Positions 1 to 9,390 of a stretch of DNA of 41,340 nucleotides are shown in pieces. A model generated the notes under the pieces. The model saw only the letters and a list, made by a program, of their open reading frames with translations, was not told the DNA's origin and ran no database searches. Source of the DNA: Sphingopyxis sp. (GTDB lineage Bacteria > Pseudomonadota > Alphaproteobacteria > Sphingomonadales > Sphingomonadaceae); contig JAIXHQ010000026.1 of NCBI GenBank assembly GCA_030145715.1, positions 1 to 41,340 of the forward strand, read 5' to 3'. The translations under genes were made by a program, and so were the position numbers. Positions within the stretch are counted from its first letter, which is position 1, and each line of letters starts with the position of its first letter.

Positions 1-29
1 CACTTGCCAGCAGCCGTTTTTTCTGGATC

Positions 30-464
30 ATGGCACCAGTGAATAGCATCAACCCGACCGATCCTTCAACGGCAGAGACGCCGCCGGCGGCGGCCGCGCC
101 CCCGCCCGCCCCCGCGCCGCCGCCCATGCCGGACCGCAGAACCCCGCCTCGCCGGGGCGGCTGCCTGCCCTGGCTGCTCATATCGGCGGTGCTGCTCGCG
201 GCCTTCGCCATCTGGAAATTCCCCTCGTTCAAGGCGCAGGCGGAGCTGGGTTCGGCCTATGCCGCGCGCGTCGGCTGCTCCTGCCGCTATGTCCAGGGCC
301 GCAGCCTTGAAAGCTGTCAGGGCGATTTCGAACCGGGCATGGAGATGGTCTCGCTAAGCGAAGACCCGGCGACGAAGACCGTGACCGGCAGCGTCCCGCT
401 CCTTGCATCGCGCAGCGCGCGCTACGCGGGTGCCGGCGGCTGCCTGCTCAGCCGCGAAAACTAA
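30..464 (+). CDS. Proline-rich single-pass membrane protein, function unknown
   Basis: Encodes 144 residues that I do not recognise as a named family. Residues 17-42 are an Ala/Pro-rich low-complexity stretch. A basic patch (RRTPPRRGG) is followed by one hydrophobic segment at about residues 46-63, and the remaining 80 residues hold four cysteines (CSC, C at about 96, C near the end). This suggests a cytoplasmic Pro-rich tail, one membrane helix and a small periplasmic domain, possibly with disulfides; the topology is inferred from the positive-inside rule. Only 29 bases precede the ATG and none forms a good Shine-Dalgarno sequence, so the start could be different. It converges with the hydrolase on the minus strand, with 31 bp between the stops. 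Confidence 0.6.
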   Translation: MAPVNSINPTDPSTAETPPAAAAPPPAPAPPPMPDRRTPPRRGGCLPWLLISAVLLAAFAIWKFPSFKAQAELGSAYAARVGCSCRYVQGRSLESCQGDFEPGMEMVSLSEDPATKTVTGSVPLLASRSARYAGAGGCLLSREN

Positions 465-495
465 CGCCGCCCCCCGCGCGATCCGCGACATGGCT

Positions 496-1419
496 TCAGG
501 TCGCGGCGAAAAATTCGTCCATCGCCCGGTTGACCGCATCGGGCGCCTCCCACGGCACGAAATGGCCGCAGTCCGGCACCTTGACGATCGTCACGCCGGG
601 GACAAGATCCTCTATCCCGTCGAGATTGCACGGCGGCAGCGCCGCATCGTCGAGCGCCCAGATCACCAGCGTCGGGACGGTGAGTTTCGGAAAGGGCGCG
701 GCGGGCGGTTCGGCATAGGGTTCGTCCATCGCGGGTACGTTGATCGGCGATCCGCGATACCAGTTTATCATCGCGCGGCCGCTGTCGCGGTCCTCCCAAT
801 CCTTGAGCAGGCGGCCGATTTCGTCGGCGGGTTGCAACCCGCCGCTGGGCACCCGGTCGGCGAAAGCGACCGCAAGGATGCCGGCGATCCCCTGTTCCGC
901 GATGATCGCGTCGCTCGCCGGATCGCGAAAGGTGCGGATATATTGGCTGGCCGCGCGCTGGTCCGGATTGACCGCCAACAGGCGTTGAAAGATGCCGGGA
1001 TGGGGCGCGTTGGCGATCACCGCGCGCGTCACCCGTCCCGCCCAGGCGGGATGCAGACCGCCCGGCTGGCCGCCCAGCGCGACGCCCCACGCGATCGCCC
1101 CGCCCCAATCATGTCCGACGATCGTGAATTTATCGACGCCCAGCGCATCGGCGAGCGCGAAGATGTCGGCGATCAGCTTGTCGGGGGTATAGAATTCGGC
1201 GTCCTGCGGCTTCGACGATCCGCGATAGCCGCGCTGGTCGGGCGCGATGCAGCGAAAGCGGTCGGCGAAATGTGGCAGTTGGTGGCGCCATGTGCGGTGC
1301 GATTCGGGAAAGCCGTGCAGAAACATCAGCACCGGCGCGTCGCGCGGCCCCATATCGACGACGTCCAGTTCGACCCCGGTCGAAAGTTTCACGCGCCGCT
1401 GTTCGAAATCGCCGATCAT
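496..1419 (-). CDS. Alpha/beta hydrolase, epoxide-hydrolase-like
   Basis: A 307-residue soluble alpha/beta-hydrolase. The oxyanion motif HGFPES is at residues 35-40, the nucleophile elbow VGHDWGG puts the catalytic Asp at about 104, and a C-terminal DCGHFVPWE supplies the His. An Asp nucleophile rather than Ser, HGFP, and a cap tyrosine in WYRGSPIN are typical of epoxide hydrolases; haloalkane dehalogenases are the nearest alternative. The substrate cannot be read from sequence. The ATG at 1419 is chosen because AAAGGAG lies 7 nt upstream; the frame stays open another 20 codons but those residues are not hydrolase-like. There is no signal peptide. It is transcribed away from the pirin gene stop region, with about 118 bp between them. 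Confidence 0.85.
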   Translation of the reverse strand: MIGDFEQRRVKLSTGVELDVVDMGPRDAPVLMFLHGFPESHRTWRHQLPHFADRFRCIAPDQRGYRGSSKPQDAEFYTPDKLIADIFALADALGVDKFTIVGHDWGGAIAWGVALGGQPGGLHPAWAGRVTRAVIANAPHPGIFQRLLAVNPDQRAASQYIRTFRDPASDAIIAEQGIAGILAVAFADRVPSGGLQPADEIGRLLKDWEDRDSGRAMINWYRGSPINVPAMDEPYAEPPAAPFPKLTVPTLVIWALDDAALPPCNLDGIEDLVPGVTIVKVPDCGHFVPWEAPDAVNRAMDEFFAAT

Positions 1420-1537
1420 CCATCCGCTCCTTTGGTTTCTTTTCAAAACCAATCTGGCGGGGATCGTGGCGGCTGGCAAGCGATCAGATCGCCCCCCTGC
1501 CGACCGCGCACCCCCGCTGCCGCCGGCACCGGCATCA

Positions 1538-2419
1538 TCAGGGATAGCTGACGGTTTTCGGCACCTCGGGAATGGGAATAAACTCGGCGCTGTCGCCCGG
1601 AATCAGCGGGAATTTCCCGTCTTTCCAGTCATGCTTCGCCTGGTTGATGCGGTCGCGCGACGAACTGACGAAATTCCACCACACATGGCGCGGCGTCGCG
1701 AACGCCTCCCCGCCCAGCAGCATCACGCGCGCATCGCTGTCGGCGCGCAGCGTCATCGCCTCGCCCGGTTTCAATATATAAAGGCTGTGGCGGTCGAGCG
1801 CCTCGCCATCAAGGCTGGCATCGCCCAGCGCGACCAGTATCGCGCGCTCGTCGGCCTCCGCCTCGATCGGGATGCTCGACCCGGCGTTCATCAATATGTC
1901 GGCATAGATGGTCGCGGCATGTTGGGTGATCGGCGACGTCGCGCCCCACAGGCTGCCCATGATGATGCGCGCCGACACGCCGCCATCCTCGATCAGCGGC
2001 AGGTCGTCCTTCGCGACATGCTCGAACGCCGGGGCGATCTCTTCCCGCCCGTCGGGCAGGGCAAGCCATGTCTGCATTCCCGAAATGCCGGACCCGGTCG
2101 CCCGCTCGGTCGCCGGGGTCCGCTCCGAATGAACGATGCCATGCCCCGCGGTCATCAGGTTGCAGGCGCCGGGGCGGATCGTCGCATAAGTGCCCAGGCT
2201 GTCGCGATGATCGATCGCGCCGTCGAACAGATAGGTGACGGTGGCAAGATTGATGTGCGGGTGCGGGCGCACGTCCATGCCCCGGCCGATGTCAAAATGC
2301 GCCGGACCGAACTGGTCGACGAAGATGAAGGGGCCGACCATCGTGCGCGCCTTGTTCGGCAATGTCCGCCGCACAGCGAACGCGCCGAGGTCGTGGGTCG
2401 ACGGGGTGATGATCTCCAC
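1538..2419 (-). CDS. Pirin family cupin protein
   Basis: A 293-residue bicupin of the pirin family. The N-terminal cupin carries the metal-binding set HPHINLATVTYLFDG and, further on, GHGIVHSE, the usual three-His-one-Glu iron site. The C-terminal half has the pirin_C pattern ending in a conserved WWNFVSS segment. Known pirins are quercetinase-like dioxygenases or redox-sensing co-regulators; which applies here is not visible. The start is a GTG two bases after the bolA stop, with the Shine-Dalgarno GGGGGAG formed by the last codons of bolA, so the two genes are almost certainly translationally coupled. Conserved bolA proximity is a hint of an oxidative or iron-related role, but this is inference. 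Confidence 0.9.
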   Translation of the reverse strand: MEIITPSTHDLGAFAVRRTLPNKARTMVGPFIFVDQFGPAHFDIGRGMDVRPHPHINLATVTYLFDGAIDHRDSLGTYATIRPGACNLMTAGHGIVHSERTPATERATGSGISGMQTWLALPDGREEIAPAFEHVAKDDLPLIEDGGVSARIIMGSLWGATSPITQHAATIYADILMNAGSSIPIEAEADERAILVALGDASLDGEALDRHSLYILKPGEAMTLRADSDARVMLLGGEAFATPRHVWWNFVSSSRDRINQAKHDWKDGKFPLIPGDSAEFIPIPEVPKTVSYP

Positions 2420-2421
2420 GG

Positions 2422-2712
2422 CTACTCCCCCGGCGCCGTCGCTTTGATCGCGAGCGCATGGACGCGCTGGCCCGGCATGTCGCCCAGCGCCTTGTTCACC
2501 GCGCGCTGGCGGGCGACACGGTTCATGCCCGCGAAGCCCGCCCATTCGATGGTCAGGCTGAAATGCGATTCGCCGCTGCCGTCGTCGCCGACATGGCCGT
2601 GATGGCGGGCGCTGTCGTTGCTGACGGCGAAAATTGCGTCGGGAAAGGCTGCGCTGAGCAGGCTTTCCATCTCTTGCTGTGCGGGGCCTTTGCTGCTCAT
2701 GGGGTTGACCAT
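2422..2712 (-). CDS. bolA: BolA family protein
   Basis: A 96-residue BolA-like protein. The fold's diagnostic features are present: an N-terminal helix (EMESLLSAAFPDA), the SESHF-like GESHFSLTI strand with an upstream His-rich loop (RHHGHVGDD), and the C-terminal RVHALAIKA containing the conserved His. BolA proteins pair with monothiol glutaredoxins in Fe-S and iron homeostasis and influence morphology and biofilm. The first ATG (2712) has AAGG five bases upstream; an alternative ATG lies four codons later. It is followed by the coupled pirin gene and is divergent from the J-domain gene, an arrangement (bolA / dnaJ-like / cobS / cobT) common in alphaproteobacteria. The promoters of both must lie in the 52 bp between 2712 and 2765. 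Confidence 0.9.
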   Translation of the reverse strand: MVNPMSSKGPAQQEMESLLSAAFPDAIFAVSNDSARHHGHVGDDGSGESHFSLTIEWAGFAGMNRVARQRAVNKALGDMPGQRVHALAIKATAPGE

Positions 2713-2764
2713 AGGCGCCTTGTCGCCAAATTATAAGAGCTTCACCACCTGTTGAAAGTCCCCT

Positions 2765-3358
2765 GTGCCCCCTTCCGCACGCCCGTCCCGTTTTCATGGC
2801 CGCGTCCCGCGCGAGGAAGCCTGCGCCGCGCCCGGATGCCGCGAGCCGGGCGAATTTCGCGCGCCGATGGCGTGGACGCGCTCGCCCGACGGCCCGCCGC
2901 AATATCGCTGGCTCTGCCTCGACCATGTCCGCGAATTCAACGCGGGGTATAATTTCTTCGAAGGCATGACCGCCGACCAGATCATGGAGGCCCAGTCGCC
3001 GACGGCGGGCTGGGAGACGGAGAGCCGCAGCTTTCGTCCGGCGGGCAGCGCCGATCTCCCGCCGCGCTGGGCCGACTTTCGCGATCCGATCGACGCGCTG
3101 GGCGCGCGGTTCCGCCAGCGGATGGACGAAGCGCGGCGTCAGGCGGCCAATCCGGGCCTCTCGCGGGAGGAACATGCCGCGATGCAGTTGCTCGCCCTGC
3201 CCGCCGACGCGGACCGCGCCGCGCTCAGACGGCGTTACAGCGAGCTTGTCCGGCGCTATCATCCCGACCGCAACGGAGGCGACCGCAGTTTCGAGTCGCG
3301 CCTTGGCGAAGTGGTCGCCGCCTATCAGTTGCTCCGCAAGACCAAGGCCTTTGCCTGA
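2765..3358 (+). CDS. J-domain (DnaJ-like) molecular co-chaperone
   Basis: A 197-residue protein with a C-terminal J domain rather than the N-terminal one of DnaJ. The HPD tripeptide that stimulates Hsp70 ATPase is at residues 167-169 (YHPDRNGG), preceded by a basic helix (LRRRYSELVRR) and followed by the last helix (VVAAYQLL). The N-terminal 120 residues contain two cysteines (CAAPGC) and the FEGMTADQI segment seen in the alphaproteobacterial 'DnaJ domain protein next to cobS' group. The start is a GTG at 2765; the N-terminal SARPSRFHGRV segment continues without an in-frame ATG until residue 35, which would cut into the conserved part. It forms a unit with the NTF2-like gene 13 bp downstream. 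Confidence 0.88.
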   Translation: MPPSARPSRFHGRVPREEACAAPGCREPGEFRAPMAWTRSPDGPPQYRWLCLDHVREFNAGYNFFEGMTADQIMEAQSPTAGWETESRSFRPAGSADLPPRWADFRDPIDALGARFRQRMDEARRQAANPGLSREEHAAMQLLALPADADRAALRRRYSELVRRYHPDRNGGDRSFESRLGEVVAAYQLLRKTKAFA

Positions 3359-3371
3359 GGAGAGACGCGCG

Positions 3372-3809
3372 ATGAGCAATCTCGACGAAGCCCGGATCGA
3401 CGTGGTGCGCCGCCATATGGCGCTGGAAATCACGCATGACTGGGACGGCGTGATCGCGACGTTCGACCATCCGCGCTACGAACTGATGGGACCGGGCACC
3501 ATCTTTGACGGCGAAAGCGCGGTCCGATCCTATTTCGCCGCGTCGCGCGAACCCTTCCCCGATCAGGCGAACGAGGTCATCGCGATCGCGGCCGATGCAG
3601 CGACCGATACGGTGCTGGTCGAATTCTGGCTGACCGGCACGCACACCGGCCCGCTGAAGATCGGCCCGCGCACGATTCCGCCGACCGGTAAGGCGTTTCG
3701 CATCCGCATGGCCGCCAGTTTCGAATTTGTCCCCGGCAGCGACAGGATCCGCTGCGAACGCCCCTATTATGATCAGTCCGCGGTGATGAAGGCGCTCGGC
3801 CTCCTCTGA
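3372..3809 (+). CDS. NTF2-like / SnoaL-like fold protein
   Basis: A 145-residue single-domain protein of the NTF2/SnoaL superfamily: a long N-terminal helix (VVRRHMALEITHDWDGVIATF), a GxxxFDGESAVRSYF helix, and a strand-rich C-terminal half ending in FEFV...RCERPYYD. Such proteins are polyketide cyclases, ketosteroid isomerases or non-catalytic ligand binders; no specific active-site set is clear, so a role is not assigned. The ATG at 3372 is preceded by GAGGAGAG at good distance. It lies 13 bp after the J-domain gene and 94 bp before cobS. It interrupts the otherwise usual J-domain / cobS adjacency. Confidence 0.75.
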   Translation: MSNLDEARIDVVRRHMALEITHDWDGVIATFDHPRYELMGPGTIFDGESAVRSYFAASREPFPDQANEVIAIAADAATDTVLVEFWLTGTHTGPLKIGPRTIPPTGKAFRIRMAASFEFVPGSDRIRCERPYYDQSAVMKALGLL

Positions 3810-3903
3810 AAAGGCGTTGCAAGCCGCAACCCATGAAGATACCGCCACGGCGAAGCGCCGCCGTGCGGCGACTCTCCCCTGACGATACCGCTGGACAACC
3901 GAC

Positions 3904-4893
3904 ATGACCGATATTCCCAACAGCCTTCCCGACCACCACGGCTCGACGCTTTTGTCGGCCCCCGATGTAGAGGTCGATGCGCGTGAGATGTTCGGGGTGA
4001 ATATCGACATGCAGGTCCCGGCATTCAGCGAGGCCGACGAGCGCGTGCCCGACCTCGATCCCGCCTATGTGTTCGACGGCGACACGACGCTCGCGATCCT
4101 CGCGGGCTTCAAATACAACCGCCGCGTCATGGTGCAGGGCTATCACGGCACCGGCAAATCGACGCACATCGAACAGGTCGCGGCGCGGCTGAAATGGCCC
4201 TGTATCCGCGTCAATCTCGACGCGCATATCAGCCGTATCGACCTGGTCGGCCGCGACGCGATCGTGCTGCGCGACGGCCAGCAGGTCACCGAATTTCGCG
4301 AAGGGCTTCTCCCCTGGGCGCTTCAGACGCCGACCGCGCTCGTCTTTGACGAATATGACGCGGGCCGTCCCGACGTGATGTTCGTGATCCAGCGCGTGCT
4401 GGAAACCGAAGGCAAGCTGACGCTGCTCGACCAGAATCGCGTGATCCGCCCGAACCCGCATTTCCGGCTTTTCTCGACCGCGAACACGGTCGGCCTTGGC
4501 GATACCAGCGGCCTGTATCACGGGACGCAACAGATCAACCAGGGTCAGATGGACCGCTGGAACATCGTCGTCACGCTGAACTATCTGCCCGCCGCGACCG
4601 AAAGCGCGATCATCCTCGCCAAGGTGCCGGACACCGACGGCACGACGGTGGCGAACATGGTCAAGGTCGCCGATCTGACGCGGCAGGGTTTCATCAACGG
4701 CGACATCTCGACCGTGATGTCGCCGCGCACGGTCATCAGTTGGGCACAAAATACCGCGATCTTCAACAATCTCGGCTTCGCCTTCCGCCTCAGCTTCCTC
4801 AACAAATGCGACGAGGCGGAGCGGATGATCGTGGCTGAATATTATCAGCGCGTGTTCGGCGAAGACCTGCCCGAAAGCGTGGTCGCCAAATAG
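3904..4893 (+). CDS. cobS: CobS, AAA+ ATPase subunit of aerobic cobaltochelatase
   Basis: The 329-residue protein matches CobS end to end. It has an N-terminal helix region with a MFG motif (residues 29-31), Walker [10 protein letters not shown] at about 79-87, Walker B ALVFDEYD, and the MoxR-type sensor stretch [13 protein letters not shown]. With CobT and CobN it forms the ATP-dependent complex that inserts cobalt into hydrogenobyrinate a,c-diamide in aerobic B12 synthesis; CobS hexamers are the motor. No other cob gene is in the window, so whether the strain makes B12 de novo or uses CobST for another purpose cannot be judged. The ATG at 3904 is the only sensible start. cobT is 2.7 kb downstream instead of adjacent. 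Confidence 0.95.
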   Translation: MTDIPNSLPDHHGSTLLSAPDVEVDAREMFGVNIDMQVPAFSEADERVPDLDPAYVFDGDTTLAILAGFKYNRRVMVQGYHGTGKSTHIEQVAARLKWPCIRVNLDAHISRIDLVGRDAIVLRDGQQVTEFREGLLPWALQTPTALVFDEYDAGRPDVMFVIQRVLETEGKLTLLDQNRVIRPNPHFRLFSTANTVGLGDTSGLYHGTQQINQGQMDRWNIVVTLNYLPAATESAIILAKVPDTDGTTVANMVKVADLTRQGFINGDISTVMSPRTVISWAQNTAIFNNLGFAFRLSFLNKCDEAERMIVAEYYQRVFGEDLPESVVAK

Positions 4894-4912
4894 GCGAGCC
4901 GATGTCCCTACG

Positions 4913-6115
4913 ATGAAGACAGCCATGCGGAACGGCCTGCTCGCCCTGCTGATCGCCGCCCCCTTGTCGGGATGCAGCATCGCGGCGGTCGATTATGGCA
5001 AGATCCGCCATGCCGACTATATCGCTGACGCGCGTTGCACGGCACAGCCGGGCGCTGCGGTCGATGGCGACGCGCTGCCCTATTTCTTTGCGACCAGCCG
5101 CCTGCCCGACTGCCGCGCCCCCGAAATCGAGTTGCTCCGTCATCGCGGCGACCAGATGCGCTATGGCCGGTTCAACGCCCCGCGCACGGTCGTTGTCGCC
5201 AAGAAAAAGAAACTCGTCGCCCCGATCGCTTTTCAGACGTCCGCCGACTGGTGGCGCGCGCTGCGTGCCGAAACCGACCGCAAGCAGGGGCGCGTCCTGC
5301 TTTTTGTCCACGGCTATCGCGAGAATTTTTCGACCACGTCAAAGGACGCGGCACAGATCGCGCGCATGACGGGCTTTGACGGGCCGGTGATCGAATATAG
5401 CTGGCCGTCGCAGGGCAAGCTGCTCAGCTATGTCGTCGATGAAACGAACATGTATCATGACGAGCGCAATTTTCGCGACTTCCTGAAATCGCTCGCCGAA
5501 CAAAGCTGGGTCAAGGAAATCGTCGTCGTCTCGCACTCGCTTGGCGCGCGGCTGGTCATCCCGGCGATTTCCTACGTCGATCGCACGTCGAGCAATGCCG
5601 ACAGCAGCAATATCTCGAACATCATCCTCGCGTCGCCCGACATCGACCGCGAAACGTTCGAACGCGACATCGAGGAAGAGGTGCTGTCGGCGCGGCGCGT
5701 CGCGAGCAATCGGCGGATCACCGTCTATGTCTCGCGCGCGGACAAGGCGCTCGCGGCCTCGCGCGCGCTCCACGGCTATCCCCGATTGGGGTCGCCCTAT
5801 TGCTTCGACCCGTTCGAGGCCGCCGACCTTAGGGCAAAAGGGCTGCCCGAACGCTGCTATTCCGCGGCGCGCCCGGGCCTGACCGTGATCGACACGACCG
5901 ACGTATCGCGCGGTTCGGCGGGGCACAGCAATTTCCTGCGCAGCGCCGTCGTGTGCCGCGATTTCATCGACGTCGTAGCGAACCGGCGCACCCGGCCAGA
6001 GCGCGTCCCGACCCCCTGGGCCCATGTCTTCCGGCTGCAACCCGACCCCGCCGTGCCCAAGGATGGCGACGACGCCATCTGCCATCGCACCCCCGAAATC
6101 GACGAGCCGATGTGA
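4913..6115 (+). CDS. Lipoprotein alpha/beta hydrolase (DUF900-type)
   Basis: A 400-residue exported hydrolase. A basic N-terminus, hydrophobic core and lipobox APLSG|C (Cys 21) indicate a lipoprotein. The hydrolase core shows VLLFVHGYREN followed by VIEYSWPSQGK and the nucleophile elbow VVVSHSLGAR with Ser at about 209. The spacing and the SWPS motif are those of the DUF900 family, whose enzymatic substrates are unknown. An extended C-terminal region contains several cysteines and GHSNF, which may supply the catalytic His. It starts 19 bp after cobS, so it is probably in the same transcript, although it has no known link to cobalt chelation. It converges with the minus-strand small gene at 6120. 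Confidence 0.82.
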   Translation: MKTAMRNGLLALLIAAPLSGCSIAAVDYGKIRHADYIADARCTAQPGAAVDGDALPYFFATSRLPDCRAPEIELLRHRGDQMRYGRFNAPRTVVVAKKKKLVAPIAFQTSADWWRALRAETDRKQGRVLLFVHGYRENFSTTSKDAAQIARMTGFDGPVIEYSWPSQGKLLSYVVDETNMYHDERNFRDFLKSLAEQSWVKEIVVVSHSLGARLVIPAISYVDRTSSNADSSNISNIILASPDIDRETFERDIEEEVLSARRVASNRRITVYVSRADKALAASRALHGYPRLGSPYCFDPFEAADLRAKGLPERCYSAARPGLTVIDTTDVSRGSAGHSNFLRSAVVCRDFIDVVANRRTRPERVPTPWAHVFRLQPDPAVPKDGDDAICHRTPEIDEPM

Positions 6116-6119
6116 CGCA

Positions 6120-6251
6120 TCAGAACCCGCACATGATGGCGAAATTGGCAAGCCAAACGACGGGCCCCTCGCCCGTCCACAGCCACAGACCGCCGATCGC
6201 GACGACCAGGAACAACGCCAGCGCCGCCCAGTCCTGCCGCGCGGGCTTCAT
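6120..6251 (-). CDS. 43-residue single-pass membrane peptide
   Basis: A short gene of 43 codons plus stop: MKPARQDWAAL at the start, then a hydrophobic helix at residues 10-26 (ALALFLVVAIGGLWLW) and a second hydrophobic stretch at the end. Its ATG overlaps the TGA of the upstream MFS gene as ATGA (6248-6251), a classic translational-coupling arrangement, which is the main reason to believe it is expressed. The peptide might be a transporter accessory subunit or be part of a stress-type microprotein set; I do not recognise the family. It ends 4 bp from the stop of the convergent hydrolase gene. Confidence 0.6.
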   Translation of the reverse strand: MKPARQDWAALALFLVVAIGGLWLWTGEGPVVWLANFAIMCGF

Positions 6252-7465
6252 GCAGCCGCTATCCGTTTGACCGGCGCATCGGCGATCGGCAGGTGGACCA
6301 GCCCCGCGAACAGCCCCAGCGCGATCGATAGCCCCCACGCAACGTCATAACTCCCCGTCGCGTCAAATATCCGCCCGGCGGTATAGGCGCCGAAAAAGCT
6401 GCCGACCTGATGGCTCAGGAAAACGATGCCATAGAGCATTGATAGGTGGCGAATGCCAAAGACGCGCCCGACGATGCCGCTGGTAAGCGGTACGGTGCCC
6501 AGCCATAGAAAGCCCATCGCACCTGCAAAGGCCAGCGCCGTCGCCTGGCTCAGCGGCAGAAACAGGAAAATCGCGATCACCGCCGAGCGCGCGACATAAA
6601 GCCCCGACAGCAGATATTTCTGGCGCAGGAAATCGCCCGCGCGGCCGAACATATAGGAACCAAGGATATTGAACAGGCCGACCAGCGCAAGCACCTGCGC
6701 CCCGATGGCGATCCCCAGCCCCTTGTCATCCAGGTAGGCGGGCAAATGCGTCGCGATGAACGCGATGTGGAACCCACAGACGAAAAAGCCGGCGTTCAAC
6801 AGCCAATAGCCGCGGTGCGCCATGGCTTCGCGCAGGGATTCGCGCGCGGTCTGGTCTTCGGCGGCAACCGTTGCGGGCGCATCGGTCCGGCCGGCCACGC
6901 CGATCGCAAGCAATCCGCACAGGCCGACGAGCGCCGCCATGATCCACAAGGTCTGATGATAGCCCAGATCGCCGAGCAGCATCGACGTAAGCGGTACAAC
7001 CAGAAACTGGCCAAGCGAGCCACCGGCGGTCACCATACCGAACGCGCTGCTGCGCTGTTCGGGGCTGACCACGCGCCCCACCGCGCCCAGCACAACAACG
7101 AAGGTGGTCGCCGACTGCGCCATGCCGATCATCAACCCGAAACTGACGTGCAATCCGATCGCGTCGGTCGCAAGCGCCGCCCCGATGAGCCCAAGCGCAT
7201 AGAGCAATGCTCCTGCAAGGACGACGCGCCCGGCGCCATGCTTGTCAGCCAGCGCGCCGACAAAAGGCTGGACGAGCCCGAAGAGCAGATTCTGCAGCGC
7301 CATCGCAAGGCCAAAGTCAGATCGACTGATGCCGATGTCGACGCTCATCTGCGGCAGGAACAGGCCGAACGACTGACGCACGCCCATCGCCAGCGTGACG
7401 ATGAACGCCGCGCACAGGATGACGATCCAGGGCTTTTTCATGGGAGATATAACGGGGGAGGTCAT
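6248..7465 (-). CDS. MFS transporter (12 TM)
   Basis: A 405-residue major facilitator permease with about twelve hydrophobic helices. The loop 2-3 signature GALADKHGAGRVV is present after helix 2, and a central hydrophilic loop around residues 190-215 separates the two six-helix halves. It resembles the oxalate/formate and monocarboxylate-type antiporter branch (MGVRQSFGLFLP in helix 1); the substrate is unknown. The ATG at 7465 is chosen over the longer open frame because the extra 34 residues are highly charged and unlike a membrane protein N-terminus; MKKPW eight codons later is an alternative. Divergent from cobT, with the two promoters sharing about 100 bp. Followed by a coupled 43-residue membrane peptide. 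Confidence 0.88.
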   Translation of the reverse strand: MTSPVISPMKKPWIVILCAAFIVTLAMGVRQSFGLFLPQMSVDIGISRSDFGLAMALQNLLFGLVQPFVGALADKHGAGRVVLAGALLYALGLIGAALATDAIGLHVSFGLMIGMAQSATTFVVVLGAVGRVVSPEQRSSAFGMVTAGGSLGQFLVVPLTSMLLGDLGYHQTLWIMAALVGLCGLLAIGVAGRTDAPATVAAEDQTARESLREAMAHRGYWLLNAGFFVCGFHIAFIATHLPAYLDDKGLGIAIGAQVLALVGLFNILGSYMFGRAGDFLRQKYLLSGLYVARSAVIAIFLFLPLSQATALAFAGAMGFLWLGTVPLTSGIVGRVFGIRHLSMLYGIVFLSHQVGSFFGAYTAGRIFDATGSYDVAWGLSIALGLFAGLVHLPIADAPVKRIAAA

Positions 7466-7566
7466 AAGCCGCCGATGCGCGCCCCTTTGGACGGCGTCAA
7501 GCGACCGCTGCAATCCGTCCGCGCTATCTTTCTTCTCGACCGAAAGCTGTTTAGAGCCGACTCGCA

Positions 7567-9390
7567 ATGGCCGCTTCCTCTTCCCTCGACGATTTCAAGG
7601 CTGCGCTGTCCAGCGTCGCGCGGGCGGTGACGCGCGATGCGGAGGTCGAGGTCGGCTTTACCGCCGACGCCCCGGCGCAGATCGGCAAGGCGATCAAGGT
7701 GCCGACGCCGTCGCGCACCCTGCCCGCCGATCAGGTCGCCGAAGCCCGCGGTTTCGCCGATGGCTATACGCTGCGCATGAAGCATCACAGCGAGAAACTG
7801 CACGCATCCGCGCGCCCCGCCGAACCGCTTGCCGCCGCCGCGTTCGACGCGATGGAACGCGCGCGGATCGAGGCGCTGGGCGCGCGCCACATGGACGGGA
7901 TGCGCCGCAACCTGTCGGCCAGCCTCGCGATGCGGATGCGCAGCGATCCGATCAGCCGCGCGCAAAGCCGCAACGATGTGCCGGTGTCGAGCGCGCTGGA
8001 GTTGATGCTGCGCGAGGCGCTGACCGGCGAACGCGCGCCGCAGGGCACCGAAACCGGCCTGTCGCTGGTGCGCGAGTGGATCACGAAGGAGGCCGGCGGC
8101 GACCTGACGGCGCTGTCGATGCTGCTCGACGATCAGGCGGCCTTTGCCGAAACCGCGAAGGTCGCGCTGCGCCACCTCGACCTGATCTATAGCGACGAAC
8201 CGCTTGAGGAAGGCGCCGAAGACGGCGGCGAAGAGGATGAATCCGAAGCGGAAGAGAGCCAGGAGGAACAGGAAAGCGAAGACGGCGGCAGCGGCGAAAG
8301 CCAGGTCGACGCCCGCGCCGAAATGGCCGGCGATCAGGCCGACGACGGCGACAGCGACCCCAATGCGGAGGAGATGGAGGCCGACGGCGAGCCTGAAATG
8401 GGCGGCGAAGGCGACGAGGGTATGCTGCCCGTGCGGCCCAACCGCCTGCCGAGCGACATCCCCGATTTCAACTATCTGCGCTTCACCGAAAAACATGACG
8501 AGACCGTCCTCGCCACCGACCTGTGCGATGCCGACGAACTGACGCGGCTGCGCGCCTATCTGGACACCCAGATGCAACATCTGCAGGGCGCGGTGACCAA
8601 ACTCGCCAACCGGCTGCAACGCCGGTTGATGGCGCAACAGAACCGCGCGTGGGATTTCGACCAGGAGGAAGGGCAACTCGACGCCGCCCGCCTCGCCCGC
8701 GTCATCGTCTCGCCCGGCCAGTCGCTGTCGTACAAGGTCGAACGCGACACCGATTTTCGCGATACCGTCGTCACCCTGCTGATCGACAATTCGGGGTCGA
8801 TGCGCGGACGGCCGATCAGCATCGCGGCGATCAGCGCCGACATCCTCGCGCGCACGCTCGAACGCTGCGGCGTAAAGACAGAGATTCTGGGCTTTACGAC
8901 GCGGACGTGGAAGGGCGGGCAAAGCCGCGAGGACTGGCTTGCGGCGGGCCGCCCCGCCCATCCCGGCCGCCTGAACGACCTGCGCCACATCATCTACAAG
9001 CCCGCCGACGAACCCTATCGCCGCGCGCGCAAATCGCTTGGCCTGATGATGCGCGAAGGGCTGCTAAAGGAAAATATCGACGGTGAGGCGCTGATGTGGG
9101 CGCACCAGCGCATCATCGGCCGCCCAGAGGAACGCCGCATCCTGATGGTGATTTCGGACGGCGCCCCGGTCGACGACAGCACGCTGTCGGTGAATCACGG
9201 CGCCTATCTGGACCAGCATCTGCGTCAGGTGATCGACTGGATCGAAAACCGCTCGCCCGTCGAACTGTGCGCGATCGGCATCGGCCATGACGTGACGCGC
9301 TACTACAGCCGCGCCGTGACGATCATGGACGCCGAACAACTGGGCGGAACGATGGTCGAACAACTCGCGGGACTGTTCGACATCGATTAG
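7567..9390 (+). CDS. cobT: CobT, VWA-domain subunit of aerobic cobaltochelatase
   Basis: A 607-residue CobT. The N-terminal domain (residues 1-215) is followed by a strongly acidic linker at about 217-295 (Glu/Asp/Gly/Ser repeats). The C-terminal von Willebrand A domain has the MIDAS motif DNSGS at 407-411 and the later [10 protein letters not shown] segment. CobT binds the AAA+ ring of CobS and passes its conformational work to CobN. The start ATG fits family length. It is normally directly after cobS; here three genes, two on the opposite strand, have come between, so cobT must have its own promoter in the 100 bp it shares with the MFS gene. Confidence 0.95.
   Translation: MAASSSLDDFKAALSSVARAVTRDAEVEVGFTADAPAQIGKAIKVPTPSRTLPADQVAEARGFADGYTLRMKHHSEKLHASARPAEPLAAAAFDAMERARIEALGARHMDGMRRNLSASLAMRMRSDPISRAQSRNDVPVSSALELMLREALTGERAPQGTETGLSLVREWITKEAGGDLTALSMLLDDQAAFAETAKVALRHLDLIYSDEPLEEGAEDGGEEDESEAEESQEEQESEDGGSGESQVDARAEMAGDQADDGDSDPNAEEMEADGEPEMGGEGDEGMLPVRPNRLPSDIPDFNYLRFTEKHDETVLATDLCDADELTRLRAYLDTQMQHLQGAVTKLANRLQRRLMAQQNRAWDFDQEEGQLDAARLARVIVSPGQSLSYKVERDTDFRDTVVTLLIDNSGSMRGRPISIAAISADILARTLERCGVKTEILGFTTRTWKGGQSREDWLAAGRPAHPGRLNDLRHIIYKPADEPYRRARKSLGLMMREGLLKENIDGEALMWAHQRIIGRPEERRILMVISDGAPVDDSTLSVNHGAYLDQHLRQVIDWIENRSPVELCAIGIGHDVTRYYSRAVTIMDAEQLGGTMVEQLAGLFDID

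Noticed and set aside
403..2602. Long plus-strand frames over the hydrolase and pirin genes
   Set aside because: Arg/Ala/Gly-rich translations without motifs, lying antisense to recognised genes.
3851..3880. Hairpin CACGGCG...CGCCGTG between NTF2-like gene and cobS as terminator
   Set aside because: No U-tract and the genes are on the same strand with short spacing; kept as an ordinary GC-rich hairpin.
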